Source of the DNA: Bacillota bacterium
Lineage (GTDB): Bacteria > Armatimonadota > Hebobacteria > Hebobacterales > Hebobacteraceae
DNA length: 6,326 bases
Direction: 5' to 3'
NCBI GenBank assembly: GCA_030668755.1
Contig: DAOVEW010000073.1
Coordinates: 1-6,326 of the forward strand
Within the stretch, counting starts at the first letter, position 1. Every line of letters starts with the position of its first letter. Below are positions 1-4,479 of the stretch, piece by piece. Below the pieces are notes generated by a model. That model saw only the letters and a program-made list of their open reading frames with translations. It searched no databases and was not told where the DNA came from. The position numbers and the translations under genes are program-made.

Positions 1-81
1 TTGGGCGAGGCCACTAGGGCACCGGGTCGGCCGCGTCATCGGACAGCAACGATGTGTAAGTTGCCATAGCAACGGCGGGTG

Positions 82-123
82 TGTCAATGATTGTAACATA
101 ATGTATATTATCGGACGTAGCAA
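82..123 (-). promoter_or_regulatory. AT-rich patch, weak candidate leftward promoter
   Basis: This is the only markedly AT-rich stretch in the left end of the window. On the minus strand it holds TTGCTA (123-118), a 17-nt spacer and TATGTT (100-95), four of six matches to each sigma-70 hexamer. It also holds an isolated TTGACA (87-82) with no acceptable -10. A short palindrome ATAAT-GTAT-ATTAT sits at 98-111. A leftward gene could start beyond base 1. The patch may equally be an operator or just spacer, and no start codon or ribosome-binding site can be tied to it. Confidence 0.2.
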
Positions 124-142
124 CTGAATCAGGAAGCGGCGT

Positions 143-164
143 GGAGGCCGAGGCCGAGGCCTCC
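143..164. repeat. (GAGGCC)x3 tandem repeat forming a palindrome
   Basis: GAGGCC occurs three times in tandem (144-161). With its flanks it forms an inverted repeat, GGAGGCC (143-149) and GGCCTCC (158-164), around an 8-nt loop. It lies just inside the 3' end of the leftward 92-aa reading frame, where it encodes the repetitive Gly-Leu tail. No T-run follows on either strand, so it is not a standard intrinsic terminator, although it could still stall or terminate leftward transcription. Confidence 0.5.
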
Positions 165-368
165 TCCCCCGCGGGATGTGTGAGAAACACTGACCGCAGA
201 GGAAGGGGGCATTTCGTATGGCGGGATTCGGACGGAGGTGGGTTGTACTGAACGGAATCGCTCGGGCTTCGAGGGAGGCGCTGACCGCGAGCGGCTGCGC
301 GGTTGCGGTGAATGCGCGTTACGCTGGGGTCCTCCCCTACCTCGCGGTGGCAGGCAGTCGAGTGCTAA

Positions 369-407
369 AGGGTCGTTGATGATGGGTTGGTCAAGGGGGA
401 GGGTCAT
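369..407 (-). repeat. Direct repeat copy A (13 codons) downstream of protease
   Basis: These 39 bases match 1206-1244 in the same orientation at 30 positions. Both begin with an ATG. The differences in codons 2, 4 and 5 change residues, while the four differences within the DQPIINDP codons are all synonymous third positions. This copy overlaps the protease stop codon. Confidence 0.8.
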
Positions 408-1168
408 AGGCGATTCCCGCGCCGGGCCAGCGCATCGACAATCCGAGAGTACCAGCACACGTTCAGATCGAGTGGCCCGGTTTCCTCGACCTCGGCCATC
501 GCAGCTTCATCCGCTGGAAGCAAGGCCGCTGAGTGAACACCGAGGAAGAACCACCTTGTCCCCCCGAGAGCAGTAGAGCCGTCAGCCATGATCGTCACAG
601 TGCTGGGCTTCGTTATGACCGGGCTTCCACTGGTCCCCCTGTGCAGACGAGCGTCGATCAAGCACACATGCCGCCCGTGAAACGGGGAGCCATACGCGCT
701 CGCCAGCATTCCCTGGCGACCGATGGGCAGGTTGTTGTGCTCGTCGGCCCACCCCAGCGGGTACCCCAGTATAAGCACGTCCTGCCCCGGCTGGATGCGC
801 ACATCATCCGGGGGCAACTGCGCTGCCGTTATGACTGAGATCACGCACCTCGTCTTCAAGTCAGACGGCACTGGCAGCACGGCCACATCGGCGTCTGAGA
901 AGCCGCGCCATAGGGGCTTCTTCTTCGCGTAGAGTGGCAGATCAACGTCCTCGTTCTTCGTCAGGTTCTGGGCGTCCGTATGGAGTCTGATCCGGATGCT
1001 ATCCGGGTAGCGGCCGTGCTCTTGATCGGCGAGAACGTGCTGGTTGGTCACCAGGAAGACGCTCTCGCCGTGTGCGTAGAAGAACCCTGTGCCGACGCTT
1101 GATTCCTTGGCGGCCTTGTAGGTTATGATTCGCGTGACTGCAACGAACAGGGGATCAACGCTCGCCAT
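404..1168 (-). CDS. Cytoplasmic trypsin-like serine protease
   Basis: This 254-aa protein is a chymotrypsin-fold (Trypsin_2-like) peptidase. The triad is readable: His44 in FLVTNQHVL, Asp94 in SDADVAVLPV and Ser180 in GTSGSPVI, the counterpart of GNSGGP. The oxyanion strand VLILGYPLGW (131-140) and the late strand RWFFLGVHSA (205-214) also fit. There is no signal peptide, transmembrane segment or PDZ domain, so it is not a DegP/HtrA-type periplasmic enzyme and should act in the cytoplasm. The chosen ATG has GGGGAGGA eight bases upstream. It overlaps the end of a 29-aa peptide gene by 14 nt in another frame, and its own stop overlaps the next ATG (ATGA), so it sits inside a tightly packed operon. 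Its substrate is unknown. Small cytoplasmic trypsin-like proteases are known as effectors or regulators in bacterial conflict systems, which suits the neighbours, but that role is inferred. Confidence 0.9.
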   Translation of the reverse strand: MASVDPLFVAVTRIITYKAAKESSVGTGFFYAHGESVFLVTNQHVLADQEHGRYPDSIRIRLHTDAQNLTKNEDVDLPLYAKKKPLWRGFSDADVAVLPVPSDLKTRCVISVITAAQLPPDDVRIQPGQDVLILGYPLGWADEHNNLPIGRQGMLASAYGSPFHGRHVCLIDARLHRGTSGSPVITKPSTVTIMADGSTALGGTRWFFLGVHSAALLPADEAAMAEVEETGPLDLNVCWYSRIVDALARRGNRL

Positions 1169-1244
1169 ACGTCTGGTCCTCCCCGGTGCGAGTCGGCTCC
1201 CGGTAGGGATCGTTTATGATCGGTTGGTCAACAGCGAGAGCCAT
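1155..1244 (-). CDS. 29-aa peptide resembling the N-terminus of a restriction helicase
   Basis: This ORF is short but has a proper start: ATG at 1244 preceded by GGAG with a 6-nt gap. It begins MALAVDQPIINDPYREPTR and ends after residue 29 with a TGA lying inside the protease gene, a 14-nt overlap that could couple the two. Residues 6-13 are identical to those of the ORF downstream of the protease. I recall '(N/D)xPIxNxPYxEPTR' as typical of the N-terminus of type III-restriction-like DEAD/DEAH helicases; here the family likeness ends near residue 19. It may be a truncated 5' remnant left when the protease gene was placed here, or a functional leader peptide for protease translation. That it is a real start is likely. 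What it does is unknown. Confidence 0.5.
   Translation of the reverse strand: MALAVDQPIINDPYREPTRTGEDQTYGER
1206..1244 (-). repeat. Direct repeat copy B (13 codons) upstream of protease
   Basis: This is the partner of 369-407, in the same orientation, and together they bracket the protease gene with about 800 bp between them. The reading frame is kept in both, and the encoded DQPIINDP is identical. It is the start of the 29-aa peptide, with its own ribosome-binding site just upstream. Confidence 0.8.
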
Positions 1245-1314
1245 CCGTTACTCCAGTGGCCCGACGCTTCTCGTGACTCGCGGGAGTCCCTCTGACTGGG
1301 TCGCAGCCAGGCCC

Positions 1315-1656
1315 TCAGTCTCCGCGAGCCACCCTCCAATCGTGATATGCTTTGATATCCCTCTCCAGCTCGCGCACAATCTCGAGCAGGTCCTCGATTC
1401 TACCTATGTTCACGCTCCGCGCAACTTCTGGTATCTGCCGCAGCAGCTTTGTGACCACATCCCACGGCATAGAGCGGCTAGCTAGGTCTATGTCGGTCAT
1501 TGGCTTCGCTGGCAGTAGCTGTACCAATCGCTCTACGGCCTCATCCACGCTTCTCGCCAGATCTCCTGCACTTCGCCGGTAGTACAGGTATGCCACTAGC
1601 CATGTGAGTATGCCTCCCGCGGCAACTCCGATCAGCAACTGCGACAGGTCGTTCAT
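1315..1656 (-). CDS. Small single-pass membrane protein with helical cytoplasmic tail
   Basis: The 113-aa product has one hydrophobic segment at about residues 5-26 (LSQLLIGVAAGGILTWLVAY) followed by Tyr-Tyr-Arg-Arg, a positive-inside stop-transfer pattern that places the N-terminus outside and the rest in the cytoplasm. Residues 30-110 are predicted helical by eye, with charged and leucine-rich stretches (LARSVDEAVERLVQLL, RIEDLLEIVRELERDI). The start at 1656 is preferred over the in-frame ATGs at 1674 and 1686 because AGGGGG lies six bases before it. That site overlaps the stop of the 60-aa gene upstream, leaving only 10 nt between the genes. I do not recognise the family. I recall small TM proteins of this shape lying between methyltransferase and helicase genes in type III-like restriction loci, which would fit both neighbours. 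A role as membrane anchor or sensor for the downstream protease is conceivable, but nothing in the sequence shows it. Confidence 0.7.
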   Translation of the reverse strand: MNDLSQLLIGVAAGGILTWLVAYLYYRRSAGDLARSVDEAVERLVQLLPAKPMTDIDLASRSMPWDVVTKLLRQIPEVARSVNIGRIEDLLEIVRELERDIKAYHDWRVARGD

Positions 1657-1666
1657 CCCATACCCC

Positions 1667-1849
1667 CTAGGCATCCAGTCCCACAACCCTTACCACCTCA
1701 TTTCCCCTGAAATCAATCACCTTCACTGCGATGCGCTGGGTGTAGCCGGGTTCGAATGGCTGGGAGGCGGTGGAGCGCCTGAGTTCGAACGTCTGGCAGA
1801 AGGCCGGCTGCGGGGAGGCCGCCGGGGGTATTGCCTGTGTGCTAGTCAC
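1667..1849 (-). CDS. 60-aa protein resembling a DNA-methyltransferase C-terminal tail
   Basis: This is the first gene after a good promoter. The GTG at 1849 is chosen because it lies about 24 nt after the predicted transcription start and has AGGA nine bases upstream; a longer reading of the frame would cross the promoter. The N-terminal 15 residues are Pro/Ala-rich. The remainder (FELRRSTASQPFEPG, then RIAVKVIDFRGNEVVRVV) is regular and protein-like, with alternating hydrophobics suggesting two beta strands. From memory, the PFEPG...IAVKVIDxxGNE pattern occurs at the extreme C-terminus of adenine-specific DNA methyltransferases of type III-like systems, where the full protein has several hundred residues. 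No methyltransferase motifs (DPPY, FxGxG) are present here, so no enzymatic activity is expected. It may be a truncated remnant given a new promoter, or a free-standing small domain. The stop is 10 nt before the membrane-protein start. Confidence 0.5.
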   Translation of the reverse strand: MTSTQAIPPAASPQPAFCQTFELRRSTASQPFEPGYTQRIAVKVIDFRGNEVVRVVGLDA

Positions 1850-1879
1850 TTGGCGCAGTCCTAAGGGTAGGTTTGTGTA

Positions 1880-1908
1880 AGTATAACAGAGGGAGCCCTT
1901 GATATCAA
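1880..1908 (-). promoter_or_regulatory. Sigma-70-type promoter for the small-gene/protease operon
   Basis: On the minus strand TTGATA (1908-1903) is followed by a 17-nt spacer and TATACT (1885-1880). Each hexamer matches five of six consensus bases, and TGT directly before TATACT gives an extended -10. Transcription should begin near 1873, some 24 nt before the GTG of the 60-aa gene. In a GC-rich window such a match is unlikely by chance, and its position is right for driving all the genes down to base 129. Confidence 0.7.
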
Positions 1909-2152
1909 CAGCGTTACAGTGACGGGGAGTGAGGGAGAAGTCTGGGTGTGGGGCCGGGTGAGATTCTTCGTGGGGGAAGGCGGCCAAGGCTCCTCCCCTA
2001 CCCTACTACAGAACTGCAACGCGCGGCGGGCACGGGCGTGGTCGCCCTACGCGATTTCGCTGAGGGTCGCAGTGCGAGCAAGAGCGAGATTCTTCGGTCG
2101 CCGCAGAGGGCGGGCGCGCTCAGAATGACAGGGGGGAGGCGCCAGGGGCGCG

Positions 2153-2177
2153 TTCGACAGGCTGGGAGCCTGTCCCA
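2153..2177. repeat. 25-bp hairpin repeat, copy 1
   Basis: The 25 bases are identical to 2286-2310 in the same orientation, 133 bp away. The core is a perfect hairpin, GACAGGCT-GGG-AGCCTGTC (2156-2174), with eight base pairs and a GGG loop. It has the size and form of REP/short palindromic elements. No T-run follows on either strand. Confidence 0.85.
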
Positions 2178-2183
2178 CCAAGA

Positions 2184-2257
2184 GGCGCGCATGGGTCCCT
2201 AAGCCCTTCGGGCCGGGATGGCGGTCCGCCAACGGCGGACCTAGCCAAATGCGCGCC
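2184..2257. repeat. Nested inverted repeats between the two hairpin repeats
   Basis: An outer pair GGCGCGCAT (2184-2192) and ATGCGCGCC (2249-2257) is perfectly complementary over nine bases. Inside it lie two trinucleotide-loop hairpins: GCCC-TTC-GGGC (2203-2213) and GGTCCGCC-AAC-GGCGGACC (2223-2241, eight pairs). A further hairpin, GCGGC-TGT-GCCGC, follows at 2272-2284. The whole block could fold as a branched structure in DNA or RNA. Confidence 0.7.
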
Positions 2258-2285
2258 CTACAGAACGGCCAGCGGCTGTGCCGCC

Positions 2286-2310
2286 TTCGACAGGCTGGGA
2301 GCCTGTCCCA
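2286..2310. repeat. 25-bp hairpin repeat, copy 2
   Basis: This is the identical second copy of the element at 2153-2177; its hairpin occupies 2289-2307. It lies about 60 nt downstream of the hicA stop and might help end or stabilise the hicBA transcript, although it lacks the T-run of an intrinsic terminator. Confidence 0.85.
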
Positions 2311-2366
2311 ACCAGGGAGGGGCGGGAGGCGGGGAAGGCTTGTGCCTTGCGGACCTTTCTGATTGG

Positions 2367-2603
2367 TCAGGAGCGATAGGCACGAAGAAACTCGTCCCTG
2401 GGAATGCCGGCCTGCGTGCAGATCGTGCGAAGAGTGGACCGTTTGAGGGAGGGATGATTCGGGATGGTCATACGGGTAGCCGAGCCGTCTGGGTTCTTTC
2501 GGCGCAAGGAGATATGCTCTGCCTCGCGAACGACCTCAAAGCCCAGGGCGCGGAGAGCGCGCAGCACGCGTGCTTTCGGGGCATCGGCAGGGAATCTGGT
2601 CAA
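2367..2603 (-). CDS. hicA: HicA-type mRNA interferase toxin
   Basis: This 78-aa protein has the HicA/YcfA double-stranded-RNA-binding-like fold: an N-terminal helix ([18 protein letters not shown], 10-27), then His30 in EAEHISLRR, the usual catalytic position, then [28 protein letters not shown] (46-73), the family's signature second half. HicA toxins cleave mRNA in the cytoplasm and are held inactive by HicB. The start is a TTG whose last two bases form the hicB stop (TTGA, 2603-2600), with no Shine-Dalgarno site, so translation probably depends on ribosomes finishing hicB and keeps toxin output low. The next in-frame ATG (Met45) would remove the catalytic half. The Gly-Ser that commonly precedes the histidine is replaced by Ala-Glu, a mild departure. 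The family assignment is firm; toxicity is untested. Confidence 0.88.
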   Translation of the reverse strand: MTRFPADAPKARVLRALRALGFEVVREAEHISLRRKNPDGSATRMTIPNHPSLKRSTLRTICTQAGIPRDEFLRAYRS

Positions 2604-2839
2604 GGGACAGGGACCTCGGTCTCAGCAATGAAGACTTCCTCCGCCAGGATAGCCTCCTCGAGGACCTCGGGGCCGAAGGTCTTGATGTGAAATCCAACGG
2701 CCGAACGGATCTCACGAAGGGCCTGTTCGTAGGTGTCGCCCTGAGCTACCACCACTCCTTTGAGCCCGAGTGGATAGGCGACGTAGCCATCCTCGGTTCG
2801 TTCAATGACCAGCTTGATCCGCGCTGGAGTGGCAGCCAT
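2600..2839 (-). CDS. hicB: HicB-type antitoxin, short form
   Basis: This 79-aa protein shows the degenerate RNase H-like HicB fold: [40 protein letters not shown] (9-48) carries the EDGYxAxxP...GDTxEEAL pattern of the family. It should bind and block the HicA encoded directly downstream. The start is placed at 2839, not at the in-frame ATG at 2866, because AGGAGGA lies four bases before it and the upstream ATG falls at the expected transcription start. The protein ends about 30 residues after the core and has no C-terminal HTH or ribbon-helix-helix domain, so it is a short HicB. Autoregulation by DNA binding, common for longer HicBs, is therefore not obvious. The gene order hicB-hicA is the less common one. 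Confidence 0.88.
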   Translation of the reverse strand: MAATPARIKLVIERTEDGYVAYPLGLKGVVVAQGDTYEQALREIRSAVGFHIKTFGPEVLEEAILAEEVFIAETEVPVP

Positions 2840-2842
2840 TTG

Positions 2843-2850
2843 CTCCTCCT
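2843..2850 (-). promoter_or_regulatory. Strong ribosome-binding site of hicB
   Basis: AGGAGGAG lies just before the ATG at 2839, with four bases between AGGAGGA and the ATG. It decides the hicB start and contrasts with hicA, which has none, so antitoxin should be made in excess of toxin. Confidence 0.75.
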
Positions 2851-2872
2851 GTCCTCGTCCAGGCACAGCCGG

Positions 2873-2881
2873 ATTATATCA
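2873..2881 (-). promoter_or_regulatory. Extended -10 promoter of hicBA
   Basis: The minus strand reads TGATATAAT: a perfect TATAAT (2878-2873) preceded by TGA, the extended -10 form. No good -35 sits 16-18 nt upstream (the only TTGCCG is 12 nt away), as is usual for extended -10 promoters. Transcription would start near 2866, giving a leader of about 27 nt with the AGGAGGA site in it. Confidence 0.75.
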
Positions 2882-2905
2882 CATGCGAGACGGCAAGAAT
2901 GTGGA

Positions 2906-2984
2906 AGGGGCGGGAGGCAAGGCCCCTGACCAACAGGGATGGGTGTGGGGATGGGTGTGGCCGCGCTGGAGGCGGTTCGCGCGG
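2906..2984 (-). terminator. Weak candidate terminator hairpins after gltX
   Basis: Downstream of the gltX stop the minus strand can form CCGCGC/GCGCGG (2984-2961, 12-nt loop) and then AGGGGC/GCCCCT (2927-2906, 10-nt loop). The second is followed by TCCACATTCTT, only mildly T-rich. Neither is a strong intrinsic terminator, so Rho-dependent ending or read-through into hicBA is possible. Confidence 0.25.
2936..2959 (+). repeat. 12-bp tandem duplication forming a G-quadruplex motif
   Basis: GGGATGGGTGTG is present twice in tandem. Together the copies give four G-runs with loops of 2, 3 and 2 bases (2936-2955), the canonical intramolecular G-quadruplex pattern, on the + strand. For leftward transcription this is the template strand. 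It lies between the gltX stop and the hicBA promoter. Confidence 0.75.
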
Positions 2985-2997
2985 TGAGGGGTGCGGG

Positions 2998-4464
2998 CTA
3001 GCGGAGGGAGCGAGTGTGTTCCTCGGCGCGGGTCAGGCGTGTTAGGACGCGGTCCTCGCCCAGCACGGCCATAAGCTCGAAGAGGCCGGGGCCCTTGGTG
3101 CGTCCGGTGACGGCTAGGCGGGTGGTGTGGATGACTGGACCGGCCTTGAGGTCGAGCCGGTCGGCGACCCCTCGGATTGCAGTCTCGATGGACTCGACAT
3201 CGAAGCTCGGCAGCCCTCCGATGGCAGCCCTGACGGCCGCGAGCACCTCCGCTGCGCCATCGCGGCGGAACCACTTGCGCTCGCCCTTGTCGTCGTAGCG
3301 CTCGGGGTCACGGAAGAAGAACTCGGTGAGCTGCGGCAGCTCGGCCAGGGTGCGGGCGCGTTCCTGCTCGAGCATGAGCGCCTTGGCGACGTAGTCGTCG
3401 TCGAACTGCTCAGAGAGCCGTCCGAATGTGGCCTCGAGGAACGGGCGGGAGCGGGCGACGTAGTCGTCCGGCGGGAGGTTCCGCAGATAGACGCCGTTCA
3501 TCCAGGCGAGCTTCTCGGCGTCGAAGACGGCGTTCGAGCGGCCGATGCCCTCCAGCGAGAATGCTTCGATCAGCTCTTCTCGGGAGAGCAGCTCGCGGTC
3601 GTCGCCCGGGGACCAACCGAGGAGGGCGACGAAGTTGACCAGGGCCTCCGCGAGGTAGCCCTGGTCGCGGTACTCGGTGACAGAGACGGCGCCGTGTCGT
3701 TTGGCGAGCTTGGAACGGTCCGGCCCGAGTATGAGGGGCAGATGGCCGAAGCGCGGCATGGGCAGACCGAGCGCGTTATAGACGTGGATCTGGCGGGGGG
3801 TGCCGGAGATGAGGTCCTCGCCGCGGAGCACGTGGGAGATCGCCATGGCGGAGTCGTCCACCGCGCAGGCCAGGAGATAGGTGGGGGTGCCGTCCGACCG
3901 GAGGAGCACGAAGTCGTCGAGCTCTGAGTTCTGGAACTCGATGGGCCCGCGCACGAGGTCATCCCAGCCCACCGCGCCGTCCTCGGGGACGGCGAAGCGG
4001 ATCGCCTTGGGTCGCCCCTCCGCCTCTCTCTGCTCTCGTTCGCTGTGCGTCAAGCCGCGGCAACGGCGGTCGTAGCGGGGCGGCAGCCCCTTGGCGTGCA
4101 TCTCCTTGCGCCGGTGCTCGAGCTCCTGGGGGGTGCAGTAGCAGGGGTAGGCCTTGCCGTCGTCGAGCAGGCGATCCACCGCGCGTCGGTAGCGGTCGAG
4201 CCGCTGAGACTGGAAGTAGGGGCCGCAGTCGCCGCCGACCTCGGGGCCCTCGTCCCAGTCGAGGCCGAGCCAGCGCATGCTGTCTAGGATAGTGGCGATG
4301 TTATCCTGGGTGGAGCGTGCGCGGTCGGTGTCCTCGATGCGGAGGACGAAGGCGCCGCCGCGGCGGCGTGCGAAGAGCCACTTGTAGAGGGCGGTGCGCG
4401 CGTTGCCGATGTGGAAGCGGCCGGTAGGAGAAGGGGGCATGCGCACGCGGATGTGGCTGCTCAT
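2998..4464 (-). CDS. gltX: Glutamyl-tRNA synthetase
   Basis: This class I aminoacyl-tRNA synthetase charges tRNA-Glu with glutamate and ATP in the cytoplasm. At 488 aa it has the usual bacterial length. Landmarks in order: PPSPTGRFHIGNART (10-24) with the HIGH-type motif HIGN; RIEDTD (42-47); a zinc-type insert with Cys108-Tyr-Cys110 and Tyr131...Cys135; VDDSAMAISHVLRGEDLISGTPRQ (202-225); the KMSKS-type loop SKLAKRHG (251-258); and an alpha-helical anticodon-binding half ending GRTKGPGLFELMAVLG (454-469). The histidine that follows the third zinc cysteine in E. coli GluRS is Gly137 here, so zinc binding may be altered or absent. The ATG at 4464 has AAGGG six bases upstream and lies 15 nt after the upstream gene, so the two are probably co-transcribed. 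Whether it is discriminating or also charges tRNA-Gln cannot be told; no gatCAB gene is in view. Confidence 0.97.
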   Translation of the reverse strand: MSSHIRVRMPPSPTGRFHIGNARTALYKWLFARRRGGAFVLRIEDTDRARSTQDNIATILDSMRWLGLDWDEGPEVGGDCGPYFQSQRLDRYRRAVDRLLDDGKAYPCYCTPQELEHRRKEMHAKGLPPRYDRRCRGLTHSEREQREAEGRPKAIRFAVPEDGAVGWDDLVRGPIEFQNSELDDFVLLRSDGTPTYLLACAVDDSAMAISHVLRGEDLISGTPRQIHVYNALGLPMPRFGHLPLILGPDRSKLAKRHGAVSVTEYRDQGYLAEALVNFVALLGWSPGDDRELLSREELIEAFSLEGIGRSNAVFDAEKLAWMNGVYLRNLPPDDYVARSRPFLEATFGRLSEQFDDDYVAKALMLEQERARTLAELPQLTEFFFRDPERYDDKGERKWFRRDGAAEVLAAVRAAIGGLPSFDVESIETAIRGVADRLDLKAGPVIHTTRLAVTGRTKGPGLFELMAVLGEDRVLTRLTRAEEHTRSLR

Positions 4465-4479
4465 GGGCGGCCCTTCGAG

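Larger units (their letters stand above)
129..407 (-). pseudogene. 92-aa ORF with restriction-helicase-like N-terminus, probably a gene relic
   Basis: The ORF starts at the ATG whose last bases form the ATGA overlap with the protease stop (407-404), which suggests translational coupling. No strong Shine-Dalgarno site is present. The first 13 codons encode MTLPLDQPIINDP, a paralogue of the start of the 29-aa peptide upstream of the protease (30 of 39 bases identical). After residue 13 the similarity stops, and the rest is Pro/Arg/Ser-rich and then Gly-Leu repeats, with no recognisable domain. From memory, 'DQPIINDP' resembles the start of large type III-restriction-like DEAD/DEAH helicases, normally close to 1000 residues. 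If so, this is a 5' remnant whose body was lost. It could instead be a genuine short peptide. I am fairly sure of the shared start and unsure that the remaining 79 residues are translated product of any value. Confidence 0.4.
1909..2366. other. Gene-free repeat-rich spacer between hicBA and the protease operon
   Basis: No convincing gene lies in these roughly 460 bases; the open frames present are short and lack family-like sequence or ribosome-binding sites. The right half (2153-2310) carries five short hairpins with 3-nt loops and a 25-bp direct repeat. The left half has GAGATTCTTCG twice (1960-1970 and 2086-2096), the second followed at 2121-2130 by CAGAATGACA, so that ATTCT (2089-2093) and AGAAT (2122-2126) form an interrupted inverted repeat. 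The + strand is G-rich between 1924 and 1980. Sequences of this kind are often dispersed many times in a genome, which this window alone cannot show. Confidence 0.65.

Noticed and set aside
14..364. Minus-strand frame free of stops from 364 down to a TAG at 14, with a fairly protein-like end after the ATG at 67
   Set aside because: It is in the same frame as the protease but separated by two stops (404-406 and 365-367). It lacks a start codon with a ribosome-binding site and runs through the AT-rich patch and the GAGGCC repeat. The protein-like look of the last 40 residues was not enough to call a gene.
360..368. GAGTGCTAA, one half of a CIRCE operator
   Set aside because: The other half (TTAGCACTC nine bases away) is absent, no heat-shock gene is nearby, and the bases are explained as codons after the repeat.
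238..576. 112-aa + strand frame at the left end
   Set aside because: It is Arg/Ser/Gly-rich and overlaps the protease on the opposite strand, with no recognisable domain and no ribosome-binding site.
1928..1955. Second G-rich stretch as a G-quadruplex
   Set aside because: One loop is eight bases long, outside the usual limit, so it is weaker than the motif at 2936-2955.
1850..1987. N-terminal extension of the 60-aa gene up to the ATG at 1987
   Set aside because: The added residues have no protein-like pattern, and the extension would cover the well-formed promoter at 1880-1908. The GTG at 1849 fits better.
1998..2232. Short minus-strand frames of 61-64 aa in the repeat spacer
   Set aside because: They run through the palindromic repeats, are Arg/Pro/Ser-rich and have no credible start signal.
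3127..3927. 266-aa open frame on the + strand opposite gltX
   Set aside because: It mirrors the codon pattern of gltX, has no family-like motif or ribosome-binding site, and lies wholly within a certain gene. It is a typical high-GC antisense shadow.
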